41,865 nucleotides of DNA from Kofleriaceae bacterium. Its GTDB lineage: Bacteria; Myxococcota_A; Polyangia; Haliangiales; Haliangiaceae. The DNA lies in assembly GCA_018058095.1 (NCBI GenBank), contig JAGPCO010000067.1:1-41865 (forward strand), in the 5' to 3' direction. This document shows, piece by piece, positions 1 through 11,864 of this stretch. The position numbers and the translations under genes were made by a program. Positions within the stretch are counted from its first letter, which is position 1; each line of letters starts with the position of its first letter. The notes under the pieces were generated by a model. That model saw only the letters and a program-made list of their open reading frames with translations. It ran no database searches and was not told the origin of the DNA.

Positions 1-690
1 AACTTCCTGCGCGCCTTCCTCAAGTCGACGGTCGCGCTCGAGGCCGACCACCCGCAGCGGTTCCACGCCCTGGCGCACGACCTGCGCGAGGATCTCGCGC
101 AGTCGATCTACACGCTGATGGCCGAGGAGCTGTTCCTGGCCCTCCTGCGCAAGCGCAACGTCGAGATGTCGACCAAGCGGCGCGCCGCCGACCAGCTCAT
201 CTCGGTGTGGGACGACGCCGCCATCGAGATCGACGACTTCGCCCCCATCCTCGAGTCGGCCTGGCACGCCCGCAACAGCTGCCACAGCCACTTCGGCACC
301 CTGCTGGCGGCGTCGGAGACGTTCGCCCTGGCCATCGCCGACTGCAACCCCAAGGTGCTCGAGTTCTTCGCCCGCGACGGCTCCTCGGCCGACGAGTCGT
401 CGGCGTTCGAGGAGTTCCTGTTCAACATGACGTTCGAGGAGCTGGGCATCCTGCGCCGGGCCATGACCGAGCAGCAGCTGCGCACCGCCACCCCGGCCTG
501 GGCCGGCGGTGTGCTGGGCCGGCAGATCGAGGAGCTCGAGCACTCGCGCGAGATCGACCCGATGGCGCTGTACCGGTCGTACCAGCGGCGCCAGCTCGCG
601 GCCGACTTCCGGGTCATGGCCGGGGCGCCAGGGCCGCGCCGCACCGCCGAGGCGTACCTGCTGATCGACCTGCTCGACCAGCAGACGTGA
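1..690 (+). CDS. Hypothetical protein, 5' end cut by window edge
   Basis: The reading frame is open from base 1 and ends at TGA 688-690, so the true start lies upstream; 229 residues are visible. An internal ATG at 118 exists, but the 39 preceding codons are in the same frame and have the same strong G/C third-position bias, so it is unlikely to be the start. The protein is soluble, mostly helical in appearance and rich in Glu, Asp and Arg. It has no signal peptide or membrane segment in the visible part. Two stretches rich in Glu, Leu and Phe (around residues 40-55 and 135-165) look like helix pairs. I do not recognise a family. The next gene follows after 10 nt on the same strand, so the two are probably co-transcribed. 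Confidence 0.75.
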   Translation, partial: NFLRAFLKSTVALEADHPQRFHALAHDLREDLAQSIYTLMAEELFLALLRKRNVEMSTKRRAADQLISVWDDAAIEIDDFAPILESAWHARNSCHSHFGTLLAASETFALAIADCNPKVLEFFARDGSSADESSAFEEFLFNMTFEELGILRRAMTEQQLRTATPAWAGGVLGRQIEELEHSREIDPMALYRSYQRRQLAADFRVMAGAPGPRRTAEAYLLIDLLDQQT

Positions 691-700
691 GCGCCGCGCC

Positions 701-1417
701 ATGCGCCTGGTCGTCGATGGCGCCGGTGAGGTGGCGTGGGCGTTCGATCCGCACCGGGTCGCCCGCCTCGGCCTGACCGGGCCGTGGACGGTCGACGCCA
801 GCGCCACCCCGGTGCGAGCCCTGGCCGCGCTGGCCGGCGGCGCGCTCTGGCTCGGCGACACCAGCGCGCGCTGGCCCGACGGCACGATCCGCGCGCTCGA
901 GCTGCCGACGCCGGTGCGGGCGCTGGCGTGCGACGGCGATGCGGCCCGCCTGCTGGTCGCGGGCGACGACGCGGTGTGGCGCCTGGCCGCCGTCGACGGC
1001 TGGCGGCCACGTCGGCTCGGCCCGGGCGCGGCCGCGCTCGCCCTGGGCGGCGATGGTCACACCACCTACGTCGGCCGCGGCACCACCGTGCTCGCCCTCG
1101 ATGATCAGCAGCAGGAGGTGGCCCGGCTCGAGCTGGCCGCGCCGGTGCGTGCGCTGGCGCTGAGCCCGGCCGGGCTGCTGGCGGTCATCGCCGACCCTGG
1201 CGCCACGACCTCGACCGTGCTCGGGCTCGGCCTGCGCCACAGCACCAGCTCGACGCTGGCCACCGTGCCCGGCACGATCACCGCGCTGGCGCACGACCGC
1301 CGGCGTCGCCGCATCTGGATCGAGCGCGGCGCGGCGCTGTCCACGCTCGCCCCGGCGGAAGGGGCCGCCCCGACCGAGGTGGTCGACGCCGACGCCCTCC
1401 GCACCACCTCGACCTGA
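701..1417 (+). CDS. Predicted beta-propeller-like protein
   Basis: A 238-residue protein without a signal peptide. It contains an internal repeat: the phrase PVRALA occurs three times (twice after Thr, once after Ala), followed each time by a Gly/Asp turn and a hydrophobic strand, and a fourth version reads TITALAHD. The spacing of about 35-60 residues and the alternation of short strands with Gly/Asp turns suggest four to five blades of a WD40/YVTN-like propeller. No catalytic motif is visible. It starts 10 nt after the stop of the upstream gene with no clear Shine-Dalgarno, so translation probably depends on the upstream gene. The function is unknown; a scaffold or binding role is inferred from the fold only. 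Confidence 0.7.
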   Translation: MRLVVDGAGEVAWAFDPHRVARLGLTGPWTVDASATPVRALAALAGGALWLGDTSARWPDGTIRALELPTPVRALACDGDAARLLVAGDDAVWRLAAVDGWRPRRLGPGAAALALGGDGHTTYVGRGTTVLALDDQQQEVARLELAAPVRALALSPAGLLAVIADPGATTSTVLGLGLRHSTSSTLATVPGTITALAHDRRRRRIWIERGAALSTLAPAEGAAPTEVVDADALRTTST

Positions 1418-1457
1418 ACACCTGGCGCCGACGATTCGCCCCGCCGCGCAACTGCGG

Positions 1458-1463
1458 TATGGT
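1458..1463 (+). promoter_or_regulatory. Leaderless-type -10 hexamer TATGGT
   Basis: TATGGT, preceded by GCGG, ends 8 nt before the ATG at 1472. No Shine-Dalgarno lies between them. Position and sequence match the recurring TANNNT signal in this window and imply a transcript that begins at or next to the start codon. Confidence 0.5.
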
Positions 1464-1471
1464 TCGCGGCC

Positions 1472-1906
1472 ATGGCGACCCTGGTGCAGCAGCTTGGACA
1501 GCAACCGACCCGCGGCAAGGTCGTCGAGGACTGCGTGGCGCTCATCGACGCCCAGGTCAAGACCAAGGGGCTGGTCATCAAGGGCGCGTACGCGACCATC
1601 AAGACCATCAAGAAGCGCTTCGTGCCGGAGGTCGTCGACGGCCTGCTCGACGACTGGCTGAACAAGGTGCAGCCGCACTACGACACCTGGGCGGCGCAGA
1701 AGCAGACCTCGTTCGCCGCGTTCGTGACCGCGCGCTCCGAGGACGTGGCCGAGGACCTGCTGTCGGTCACCGACGCCCGGGCCGAGCGCACCACCCACAC
1801 CACGGCCAAGAAGGCCTACGTCAAGATGCGCCCGTCAGCCAAGACCAACGTGGTCGAGGCCATCCCCGAGCTGGCCAAGCTGATCGAGCGCCACCTGGCG
1901 ACCTGA
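1472..1906 (+). CDS. Conserved-looking small hypothetical protein
   Basis: A 144-residue basic protein with no signal peptide or membrane helix. It looks all-helical: residues 15-60 alternate hydrophobic and Lys/Arg positions, and residues 115-144 form another amphipathic segment ending in LIERHLAT. The start is set by the TATGGT hexamer 8 nt upstream, since there is no ribosome binding site. It resembles small uncharacterised single-domain proteins common in myxobacteria (possibly a DUF family), but I cannot name the family with confidence. It converges on the next gene with only 17 nt between the stops. Confidence 0.75.
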   Translation: MATLVQQLGQQPTRGKVVEDCVALIDAQVKTKGLVIKGAYATIKTIKKRFVPEVVDGLLDDWLNKVQPHYDTWAAQKQTSFAAFVTARSEDVAEDLLSVTDARAERTTHTTAKKAYVKMRPSAKTNVVEAIPELAKLIERHLAT

Positions 1907-1923
1907 GCTCGAGGCGCGATCCG

Positions 1924-2559
1924 CTACTTGCCGGCCGGCCGGGTCGGCGGGCGGATCGCCTCGCTGCCCGGGCCCGCCTTGCTCGCCGCGGTCTTGAAGG
2001 CCATGCCGGCCTTCTCCATGCAGCGCTTGTTCATCTGCTGCTGATCGAACGGCGGCAGCTGCTGGAACGCACCGTCGGCGGTGTCGAAGTCGCCCATCTG
2101 GCAGGCCGACGACACGACGATCCGCAGGAGCCGGATGTTGCCCGGCTCCGCCGCCAGCAGCTTCTGCGAGATCTTGACCGCGTCGTCGTACTCCTGCCGA
2201 TCGTAGGCGCGGTTGGCCTCGTCCATCAGCTCCTGCGCCGCCAGCCGATCCTCGACCGGGCGATCGCCGGTTCGATCGAGCGCGAGGCCGGGCACCTTGG
2301 CCGGCCCGACCGGCATGACCGCGCCGGTCGGCCGCACGGGCGGAGGTTGCTGCGGCTCGATCCGGTCCACGCGTGGCCCGACCACCGCCTCGCGCACGGC
2401 CTCGGCCCGGCGCTCGTCGTCGACCGGGGTCGGCGGTCGCGTCGGGCCCTCGGCCAGGACCGGCGGCGGCGTGGTGGCCGACACCTCGACGTACAGGTAG
2501 ACCACGCCCGCCAGCGCAGCCAGCCCGATCGCCAACAGGACCGCGATCCGCGGAGACAT
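1924..2559 (-). CDS. Membrane-anchored TPR-like protein
   Basis: A 211-residue protein. Residues 4-26 form one hydrophobic segment with a basic N-terminus, either a signal anchor or an uncleaved signal. A proline-rich linker of roughly 60 residues follows, then a C-terminal helical part (about 108-185) whose pattern A-N-R-A-Y-D-R-Q-E-Y-D-D-A and the next helix fit one or two tetratricopeptide repeats. Two Cys residues sit in the C-terminal half. The start has a good Shine-Dalgarno (AGGGGA, about 4 nt before ATG). The gene is divergent from the first kinase gene, sharing a 168-bp spacer. TPR proteins usually mediate protein contacts; a periplasmic or envelope adaptor role is inference. Confidence 0.75.
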   Translation of the reverse strand: MSPRIAVLLAIGLAALAGVVYLYVEVSATTPPPVLAEGPTRPPTPVDDERRAEAVREAVVGPRVDRIEPQQPPPVRPTGAVMPVGPAKVPGLALDRTGDRPVEDRLAAQELMDEANRAYDRQEYDDAVKISQKLLAAEPGNIRLLRIVVSSACQMGDFDTADGAFQQLPPFDQQQMNKRCMEKAGMAFKTAASKAGPGSEAIRPPTRPAGK

Positions 2560-2727
2560 CGTCCCCTGTTCCTTAGCACAGCCGCCGGCGATCGAGTGTA
2601 ATGCGAGCTACAGTCCTGGGCGTCTGGGTGGGGCCGGCGGCGGAGCCCGCGCCGACCAGGTTGCCCGGTCCTGGTGCCCGGGCCCGGTACCCCGATGGTA
2701 CCCTTGGCAGCGGCGCGGTCGTCGACG

Positions 2728-6221
<3,494 letters not shown>

Positions 6222-6469
6222 GCGCCGGGCGGCCGTCGCGACGACCACCACGTCGCCCCGGGCGCCCAAGCTCGCTCGGCGCGGGCGCGCGCCCCGGGCC
6301 GCATCTTCCGGCGCTGAGCGCCGGGCGGCCCCCGTCGCAACGACCACCACGTCGCCCCGGGCGCCCGCGTGGACGCGCGCGCCGGGCCGCCTGCTCCGGG
6401 GCGGAGCGCCAGGCGGCCGGGCACCGACAACTACCTCGCCCCGATCTCGCGCCCCGTCGCCGGGTTGGA

Positions 6470-6475
6470 TACGAT
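6470..6475 (+). promoter_or_regulatory. Leaderless-type -10 hexamer TACGAT
   Basis: TACGAT ends 6 nt before the GTG start at 6482, with no Shine-Dalgarno in between. It helps to fix that GTG as the start of the large kinase gene and shows that this gene has its own promoter downstream of the tandem repeat. Confidence 0.5.
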
Positions 6476-6481
6476 CACGCC

Positions 6482-9400
6482 GTGCGCAGCGCCGGCAACG
6501 ACCTCGCCGCCCTGCTCGATCTGGCGGCGGCGACGGCCGGGGACGAGCGGCGACGGCTGTGGCGGCGCGGCCTGGCCGCGCTGGCGGCGGCGGCGGAGAT
6601 CGGGCCGGCCCCGCTCGAGGGGCTCGACCCCGCCCAGCTGCTGGGGTCGGTCCGCCTGGTCCTGGCCGACCCCGAGCTCGACGACTGGTCGTGGATGTCG
6701 CCGTCCCACGCGGCCCGGGTCCAGGTCGAGCTGGCGCAGGCGGTGCCGCCGGGCAGCGAGCGGCGCGAGCTCGGGCGGCGCGTGATCCGCATGCTACGCG
6801 AGGGCGACCGCCAGACCTTCCTGGTCCTGGCCACCGCGCTGGCGCTGTCGTCGCCGCGGGCGCTCGATCCCGCCGCGGTCAGGGCCCGCCTCGAGGTCGT
6901 GCTGGCCGCGCCGCTGTCCGCCCCTGGTGGGGTCGGCGCGCTGGCGCTGGCGCTGATCGCCCGGCCCGAGCTGTCGGGCCGCTGGCTGCTGACCCCCTCG
7001 ACCGGCTCGCTGCCGGAGCGCCGGCTCGCGGCCCGCCTCCTGGCCCACGCCGCGCGTGAGGTCATGGAGCGCGGCGGCGACGGCGCCGAGCTGTTCGGCC
7101 TGGCCGACGTCGCCAGCGCCCACCGCCGCCTGCTGACCGATCGCGAGGCCTTGGTGTGGCGCTTCGCCGCCGTCGCCCGCGGCATCATCGCCCATGCGCG
7201 TTCGGAGATCGCCGCCGAGATCGACCACGAGCTGCAGCTCGGCGGCGACGCGGTGCGCCGGGCCGCCACCTCGGCCGCGGCCGCGCTCGAGCGCGGCGGC
7301 ATGGCGCTGCGCTGGCAGCCGCTCCTGGCCGCGCGCAGCCGACGCGACCCGGGCGTGGCGCGCGCGGTGCTGCAGGGCCTGGCCGGGCTGGCCGCGACGC
7401 AGCCGGCCGCGGCCGACGCCCTCGCCGCCGCCACCGTCCCGCTCGGTGGCCTCGACGCGGTCGAGGCCCTGGTCGACCTGGTGCGGGAGGAGGGCGACCT
7501 GCCGCTGCCGCGCGCCCGCGCCGCCGCCATCGCCTGGCTCGACGCCCAGGACCGTGGGCGCGAGCTCGACGACGGCCTGGTCGCCCTGGCCCTGGCCCTG
7601 CGCGCCGAGCTGGCCGGCCAGGGCGCACCCGGCGCGCTGGCCAGCGCGGTGCGCGCGACCCGAGACGAGCTCGACGGCGGTCACCTCGCCGCCGCGGTCG
7701 GCCACGCCCGGACCGGGCTCGACGAGCTGGCGGCCATCGTCGACTGGCTCGAGCGGGCCAGCGAGGACGATCCGCTCGACCGCCGCCACACCCAGCGGGC
7801 GCTGCGCGAGCTCGAGCGCGAGCTGCTGGCCGACGGCACGCTGGCTGCGGCCCTGACCCTGGCCGACGGCGACGGCGCCGGGCTGGGCGGCCTGACCGCG
7901 CCGACGGCGCGGCTCGAACGCACCCTGCTGGCGCGCGAGGCCAGCCCCGAGACCGCCGGCGCCCTGCCCAACTTCCGCCTGCGCCTGACCCGGCTGCGGG
8001 TGCTGGTGCGCCTGCTCGACGGCGCTGGCGGCGCGGCCGCGCCCGGGCCGGGCGCCCGGCTGCCGGCGCTGCAGGTGCTGGTCCAGCGCGCCCGCGACGA
8101 CCAGTCGCCGCTGCGGCGCGCGGTGTGGGCCGCCATGACCCGGACCTGGGACGCGCTCCTGCGCGACGACGACCTCGAGGTGTCGGACCTGCTGCTGGCG
8201 CTGACCTCGTGGTTCGATCCGGGCGAGGACTTCGCGATCGTGCGCGAGGCGACCATGGTGCCGGCGGTCGAGCTCGCGCTCGACGCCTACCAGCAGCTGA
8301 TGGGCGCGACCTGGGCCGCGGCCGACCCCGACGACACCACCGCGCTGGCGCGGGCATGCGAGCGCCTGGCCGACCTCGGCAAGGCGCTGCCGCGGGCGGC
8401 CTCACCTCGGGTCGAGGCCCTGCGCGACGCCATCGCCGCCGCCGCCCGCGCCGTCGCGGTCATGGTCCGGGCCAGCGGTCGCGCCGCCGTGCCGCCGGCC
8501 TCCCTCGACGAGCTGACCCGGGCGGTCGGCGCGCTCAGCGCCGGCGCCGGTGGGGCCAGGCGCCGCATCGGCCTGCCCATCGGCGCCGACCTGGCCGCGC
8601 CGGCCGAGGCGATGACCAACCTGCGCCTGGCGCTCGAGCGCTCGATCCGCGCCGGCGCCGGCGCCATCGACGACGAGGTCGCGGCCGGGCGCGACGCCCT
8701 GCGCGGCATCCTGCCGCCGGCGATCACCGACCTGGTCATCACCGTGCTGACCCGGGTCGCGCGCCTGCCGGTCGAGACCGACAACCTGCTGCCGCTGATC
8801 GTGCGCGGCGTCGGCCTGCCGTCGTGGCTGCCGATGTCGCGCAGCGTCGGCGGCTTCCACCTGCTGGCCCCGATCGGCACCGGCGGCGGTGGATCGGTCT
8901 TCGTGGCCTGCCGCAGCGACGATCGGACCCGGGCCCAGCCCGAGACCTTCGCGCTCAAGGTGCCCGACTACGGCGGCACCGCGGCTGGCACGATGTCGGA
9001 GCGCGAGTTCGAGGCCCTGTTCCGGCAGGAGGCCGGCGCCCTCCTGGCGCTGCCGCCGCACCGCAACCTGGCCGGGTTCATCACCTTCGACGCCGGGGCT
9101 CGGCCCAAGCCGATCCTGGTGATGGAGCTGGTGCCAGGGCCGACCCTCGAGCGCCTGCTCGATCGCGGGGGCCTCGACATGAGCGCGGCCTTGACCATCC
9201 TCGACGGTCTGGCCGCCGGCCTCTCGGCCATGCACGGCGCGCGGGTCGCCCACCTCGACATCAAGCCGCAGAACGTGATCCTGCGCGAGGCCGGCGGCGA
9301 GCCACACGCACCGCCCGATCTGGCCGCGCCAGGCCCGGCCGCGGCGGTGCCGGTGCTGGTCGACTTCGGCCTGGCTGGGCGCCAGCTGCGACCGGGCTGT

Positions 9401-9775
9401 GGCAGCCCGCACTACGGCGCGCCCGAGGTGTGGCAACCAGGACGGCAGCCGGGCGAGCCGTTCCCGTCCGACGTCTACGCGCTGTCCTGCGTCGCCTTCG
9501 AGGTGGTGACCAACACCGTCCTGGTCGACGGGCCCAACCTCAACAACGTCCTGCGCCAGCACTACGATGGCCACGCCGCGCGCCGGGTCCGGCGCGCCTT
9601 CGGCACCGATCCCGCCCTGGCTGGCCTGGGCGAGCTGCTGGTCGCCGGCCTGGCGGTCGATCCGCACAAGCGGCCCTCGATCGATCGCTTCCGCGCCGGC
9701 CTGGCCGCGGTCGCCCCCGACGTGCGCCACGCGCGCTGGCCGGCCAGCGCCGATGCGGTCGGCCGCCTGCCCTGA
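6482..9775 (+). CDS. Large Ser/Thr kinase with helical N-terminal region
   Basis: A protein of 1097 residues. Residues 1 to about 780 are Ala/Leu/Arg-rich and predicted helical throughout, resembling HEAT/ARM-like or other alpha-solenoid repeats, with no membrane segment. The C-terminal kinase domain (about 788-1085) has a glycine loop IGTGGGGSVFV, K826 in FALKV, the catalytic loop H924-L925-D926 then IKPQN (HLD in place of HRD), D961-F962-G963, and GAPEVW. The activation segment is short. The GTG start at 6482 is supported by a -10-like hexamer 6 nt upstream; longer in-frame extensions upstream run through the tandem repeat and are unlikely. All catalytic residues are present, so it is probably active. 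The N-terminal solenoid may bind a partner or sense a signal (inference). Confidence 0.88.
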   Translation: MRSAGNDLAALLDLAAATAGDERRRLWRRGLAALAAAAEIGPAPLEGLDPAQLLGSVRLVLADPELDDWSWMSPSHAARVQVELAQAVPPGSERRELGRRVIRMLREGDRQTFLVLATALALSSPRALDPAAVRARLEVVLAAPLSAPGGVGALALALIARPELSGRWLLTPSTGSLPERRLAARLLAHAAREVMERGGDGAELFGLADVASAHRRLLTDREALVWRFAAVARGIIAHARSEIAAEIDHELQLGGDAVRRAATSAAAALERGGMALRWQPLLAARSRRDPGVARAVLQGLAGLAATQPAAADALAAATVPLGGLDAVEALVDLVREEGDLPLPRARAAAIAWLDAQDRGRELDDGLVALALALRAELAGQGAPGALASAVRATRDELDGGHLAAAVGHARTGLDELAAIVDWLERASEDDPLDRRHTQRALRELERELLADGTLAAALTLADGDGAGLGGLTAPTARLERTLLAREASPETAGALPNFRLRLTRLRVLVRLLDGAGGAAAPGPGARLPALQVLVQRARDDQSPLRRAVWAAMTRTWDALLRDDDLEVSDLLLALTSWFDPGEDFAIVREATMVPAVELALDAYQQLMGATWAAADPDDTTALARACERLADLGKALPRAASPRVEALRDAIAAAARAVAVMVRASGRAAVPPASLDELTRAVGALSAGAGGARRRIGLPIGADLAAPAEAMTNLRLALERSIRAGAGAIDDEVAAGRDALRGILPPAITDLVITVLTRVARLPVETDNLLPLIVRGVGLPSWLPMSRSVGGFHLLAPIGTGGGGSVFVACRSDDRTRAQPETFALKVPDYGGTAAGTMSEREFEALFRQEAGALLALPPHRNLAGFITFDAGARPKPILVMELVPGPTLERLLDRGGLDMSAALTILDGLAAGLSAMHGARVAHLDIKPQNVILREAGGEPHAPPDLAAPGPAAAVPVLVDFGLAGRQLRPGCGSPHYGAPEVWQPGRQPGEPFPSDVYALSCVAFEVVTNTVLVDGPNLNNVLRQHYDGHAARRVRRAFGTDPALAGLGELLVAGLAVDPHKRPSIDRFRAGLAAVAPDVRHARWPASADAVGRLP

Positions 9776-9781
9776 CCGCGG

Positions 9782-10051
9782 CTACATCGGCGGCGGCAAC
9801 ACCAGCGCCGCCGCCTTGTCGCGCAACAGCTTGACCACGATGTTGTTGATCGTGTCGCCCCGCTCGAGCCCGTCGAAGTAGCGCTGCACCAGGTCGTGGT
9901 ACTCGCGCACCGCCGGGGCGAACTCCTCGAACCCGAGCCGCTTGATCAGGCGGCCCTGGTACTTCACGAACGCGCCGTCGGCGACGTCACCGACCTCGGC
10001 CGCGAAGCGCGACAGGTACTCGCGAAACAGCGCCTGGACGTCCATCGACAT
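9782..10051 (-). CDS. Small hypothetical protein
   Basis: An 89-residue soluble protein, helical in appearance, rich in Phe, Tyr, Arg and Glu, ending LVLPPPM. The chosen ATG at 10051 lies 8 nt after the stop of the upstream envelope-protein gene on the same strand; a longer in-frame extension would overlap that gene by more than 150 nt and has poor codon bias. A second ATG two codons later is also possible. No known motif is seen. It is probably co-transcribed with the SH3/beta-barrel gene and converges on the large kinase gene (6 nt between the stops). Confidence 0.7.
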   Translation of the reverse strand: MSMDVQALFREYLSRFAAEVGDVADGAFVKYQGRLIKRLGFEEFAPAVREYHDLVQRYFDGLERGDTINNIVVKLLRDKAAALVLPPPM

Positions 10052-10059
10052 GGCGGCGC

Positions 10060-11523
10060 TCAGAACAGGCGGTTGACGCCGATGGTCACGCCGTGGTTGA
10101 CGTCCTTGCGCGCCGACCCGGTGCCGGTGTGGCCGCGCTGCGACGTCGCCAGCGGCGCGCCGAAGTCGGTCGTGCTGTAGGTCAGCTCGTAGTTGCCGAC
10201 GAAGGCCATCCCGTTCTTCCACACGTAGGTGGCGCCGGCTCCGAGCCAGTACGCCTTCGACTTCGGGCTGGCGCCGTCCTCGAGGTTCTTGGTCTGGACC
10301 CGCTTCGACGCGAACAGCAGCGCGTCGAGCCCGACCCGGAGCCCGATCTTCGGGGTCAGGCGCGGGATCTCGAGCGCGGCGCCGAGGGTCGGCCCCCGGA
10401 AGATCTCCGACGGGATCTTGGCCGGGTTCGACATCACGTTCGACACGTTGGCGATGGCGAAGTTCTCGTAGTGGTAGCCCAGGCGGGCCATCGGCATCAT
10501 CCCGTTGGCCTTCTTGAGGTCGTAGGCGGCGACCGCGCGCAGGTCGAGGTCGTGGATGGTGACGCCGGTGTTGACGCCCATGTAGGTCAGCCCGGGGACG
10601 GCCTTGCTGCCGGCGTAGGACAGCTCCCCGCCGAGCAGGTAGTCCTTGCCGTACGGGTACCAGAGCTCGCCGCCGATCGACAGGGTGGCCGCCGACGAGC
10701 CGAGCACGTAGTTGTCGGGCACGGCGTTGGCGCCGCCGGCGGTGGTCAGGCGCGAGCCGAGCAGCTTGACCCCGAGCTGGGCGGTGCCGACGATGACCCG
10801 CTTGCCGGGTCGACTCGGCCCGTCCTCACCTCCGTCGTCGGTGGTCTCGACCTGCGAGGCCTTGAGCCAGCCGGAGTCCCCGTCGGCGGTCTCGACCAGG
10901 TACCAGCCGTCGTCCTCCCGCTCGAGGAACAACACGTCGCCGCGCCGGACCGTGGCCGCCACGTCGTCGCGCTCCTCCCGGTCGGTGTACAGCGACACCT
11001 TCTTGGCCATGACCTTGACCCGCGGCCGCGACGTGCTTCCGCCGTCGTCGTCCCCGCCGTCGTCGTCGTCCCCGCCGCCGTCGTCCCCGCCACGACCGCG
11101 GCCGCGATCGTCGCCACCGTCGTCGTCGTCACCGCCGCCATCGTCCCCGCCGCCGCCATCGTCGTCGACGGCGTCGCCGCCGACCCGATCGTCCTCCGTG
11201 CCACCGGTCCAGCCGCGACCGGTCGAGCGGCCCTCCACGAACGGCCGGCGCCGGGTGTTGCGCGGCACGGCCTCCTCCTCGACCTCGATCGCGGTGCGCA
11301 TGACCCAGCCGGTCCGCCCGCGGACCCGGACCCGGAGCCAGCGGCCATCCTTCGACAGCACATCGACCTTCTCGCCCTCCTTGATCTTGAGGATGACGTC
11401 GGACCGCTCGCCGGGGTCCTCGAACAGCTTGGTCGACTCGGTGGCGGTGCCGTCCTCGGCAGACGCCACGCCCGCACCAGCCAGGACCAGAGCAAACGCA
11501 AACGTGGACCTTGGCAGCCTCAT
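10060..11523 (-). CDS. Envelope protein: two SH3-like domains, Asp/Gly linker, outer-membrane barrel
   Basis: A 487-residue secreted protein with a signal peptide (about residues 1-22, cleavage after ASA). Two bacterial SH3-like domains follow: the first, about 28-83, has the typical GEKVDVLSKDGRWLRVRV and GWVMR pattern; the second, about 170-230, reads RRGDVLFLEREDDGWYLVE and GWLKA. Between them lies a linker of about 60 residues built almost only of Asp and Gly with a few Arg. From about residue 245 to the end come amphipathic beta strands with aromatic girdles and a terminal Phe, as in outer-membrane barrels. SH3b domains often bind peptidoglycan, so the protein may tie wall to outer membrane (inference). 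ATG 11523 is preferred over the adjacent GTG 11526 because a TAAGAT hexamer sits 8 nt upstream of it. Confidence 0.82.
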   Translation of the reverse strand: MRLPRSTFAFALVLAGAGVASAEDGTATESTKLFEDPGERSDVILKIKEGEKVDVLSKDGRWLRVRVRGRTGWVMRTAIEVEEEAVPRNTRRRPFVEGRSTGRGWTGGTEDDRVGGDAVDDDGGGGDDGGGDDDDGGDDRGRGRGGDDGGGDDDDGGDDDGGSTSRPRVKVMAKKVSLYTDREERDDVAATVRRGDVLFLEREDDGWYLVETADGDSGWLKASQVETTDDGGEDGPSRPGKRVIVGTAQLGVKLLGSRLTTAGGANAVPDNYVLGSSAATLSIGGELWYPYGKDYLLGGELSYAGSKAVPGLTYMGVNTGVTIHDLDLRAVAAYDLKKANGMMPMARLGYHYENFAIANVSNVMSNPAKIPSEIFRGPTLGAALEIPRLTPKIGLRVGLDALLFASKRVQTKNLEDGASPKSKAYWLGAGATYVWKNGMAFVGNYELTYSTTDFGAPLATSQRGHTGTGSARKDVNHGVTIGVNRLF

Positions 11524-11531
11524 CACCGCGT

Positions 11532-11537
11532 ATCTTA
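11532..11537 (-). promoter_or_regulatory. Leaderless-type -10 hexamer TAAGAT
   Basis: On the minus strand TAAGAT lies 8 nt before the ATG at 11523 (5 nt before the GTG at 11526). There is no Shine-Dalgarno in the gap. Confidence 0.5.
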
Positions 11538-11802
11538 CAACTCGCGTGCCGGTCGCGCCCGCGTGACGACCATTGGCCGCACCTGGCTAACTTCCTGAAA
11601 ATGCGTTGCCCGATCCGGGCCGACCTGGACCGAACGGGGTGAACTCGCCCGGTCACCGGCGGCACGGGCCCCGGGTCGGGGGCCTGTGGCCCCCGCGATC
11701 GGCACCCGCGGGCCGGGGTGCCGCCGGGCTGCCCCGTCCGCCCAGCGGGCCGGGGGGCGGGCGGGGATAACCGCCCGTGCCGCGGCGTACTACGAAGCGC
11801 GA
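11538..11802. other. GC-rich divergent spacer with two perfect hairpins
   Basis: No gene is seen between the divergent envelope-protein and tail-tube-like genes (spacer 11524-11864). It holds two perfect inverted repeats: GGGGGCC-TGT-GGCCCCC at 11678-11694, and CGGGCGG-GGATAA-CCGCCCG at 11758-11777. Either could fold in RNA or act as a binding site; neither is followed by a T-run on either strand. The function is unknown. Confidence 0.5.
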
Positions 11803-11827
11803 TACACTCAGGCGCCCAGGGCCTGAG
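11803..11827 (+). promoter_or_regulatory. -10 hexamer TACACT overlapping a dyad (possible operator)
   Basis: TACACT at 11803-11808 could be a -10 element; no clear -35 is visible. It is overlapped by a perfect dyad, CTCAGGC (11807-11813), 7 nt, GCCTGAG (11821-11827), which would cover the predicted transcription start near 11815. That placement is what one expects of a repressor site for the downstream tail-tube-like gene, or of a 5' UTR hairpin. This is inference from position. Confidence 0.4.
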
Positions 11828-11864
11828 CCACTTGCCGCCTCAGCCTGGCCACGCGGGAGCAGCC

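Noticed and set aside
9755..9779. GCGGTC/GACCGC inverted repeat at the convergent ends of the large kinase gene and the small gene
   Set aside because: A 6-bp stem with a 13-nt loop and no T-run is expected often in this composition; not enough to call a terminator.
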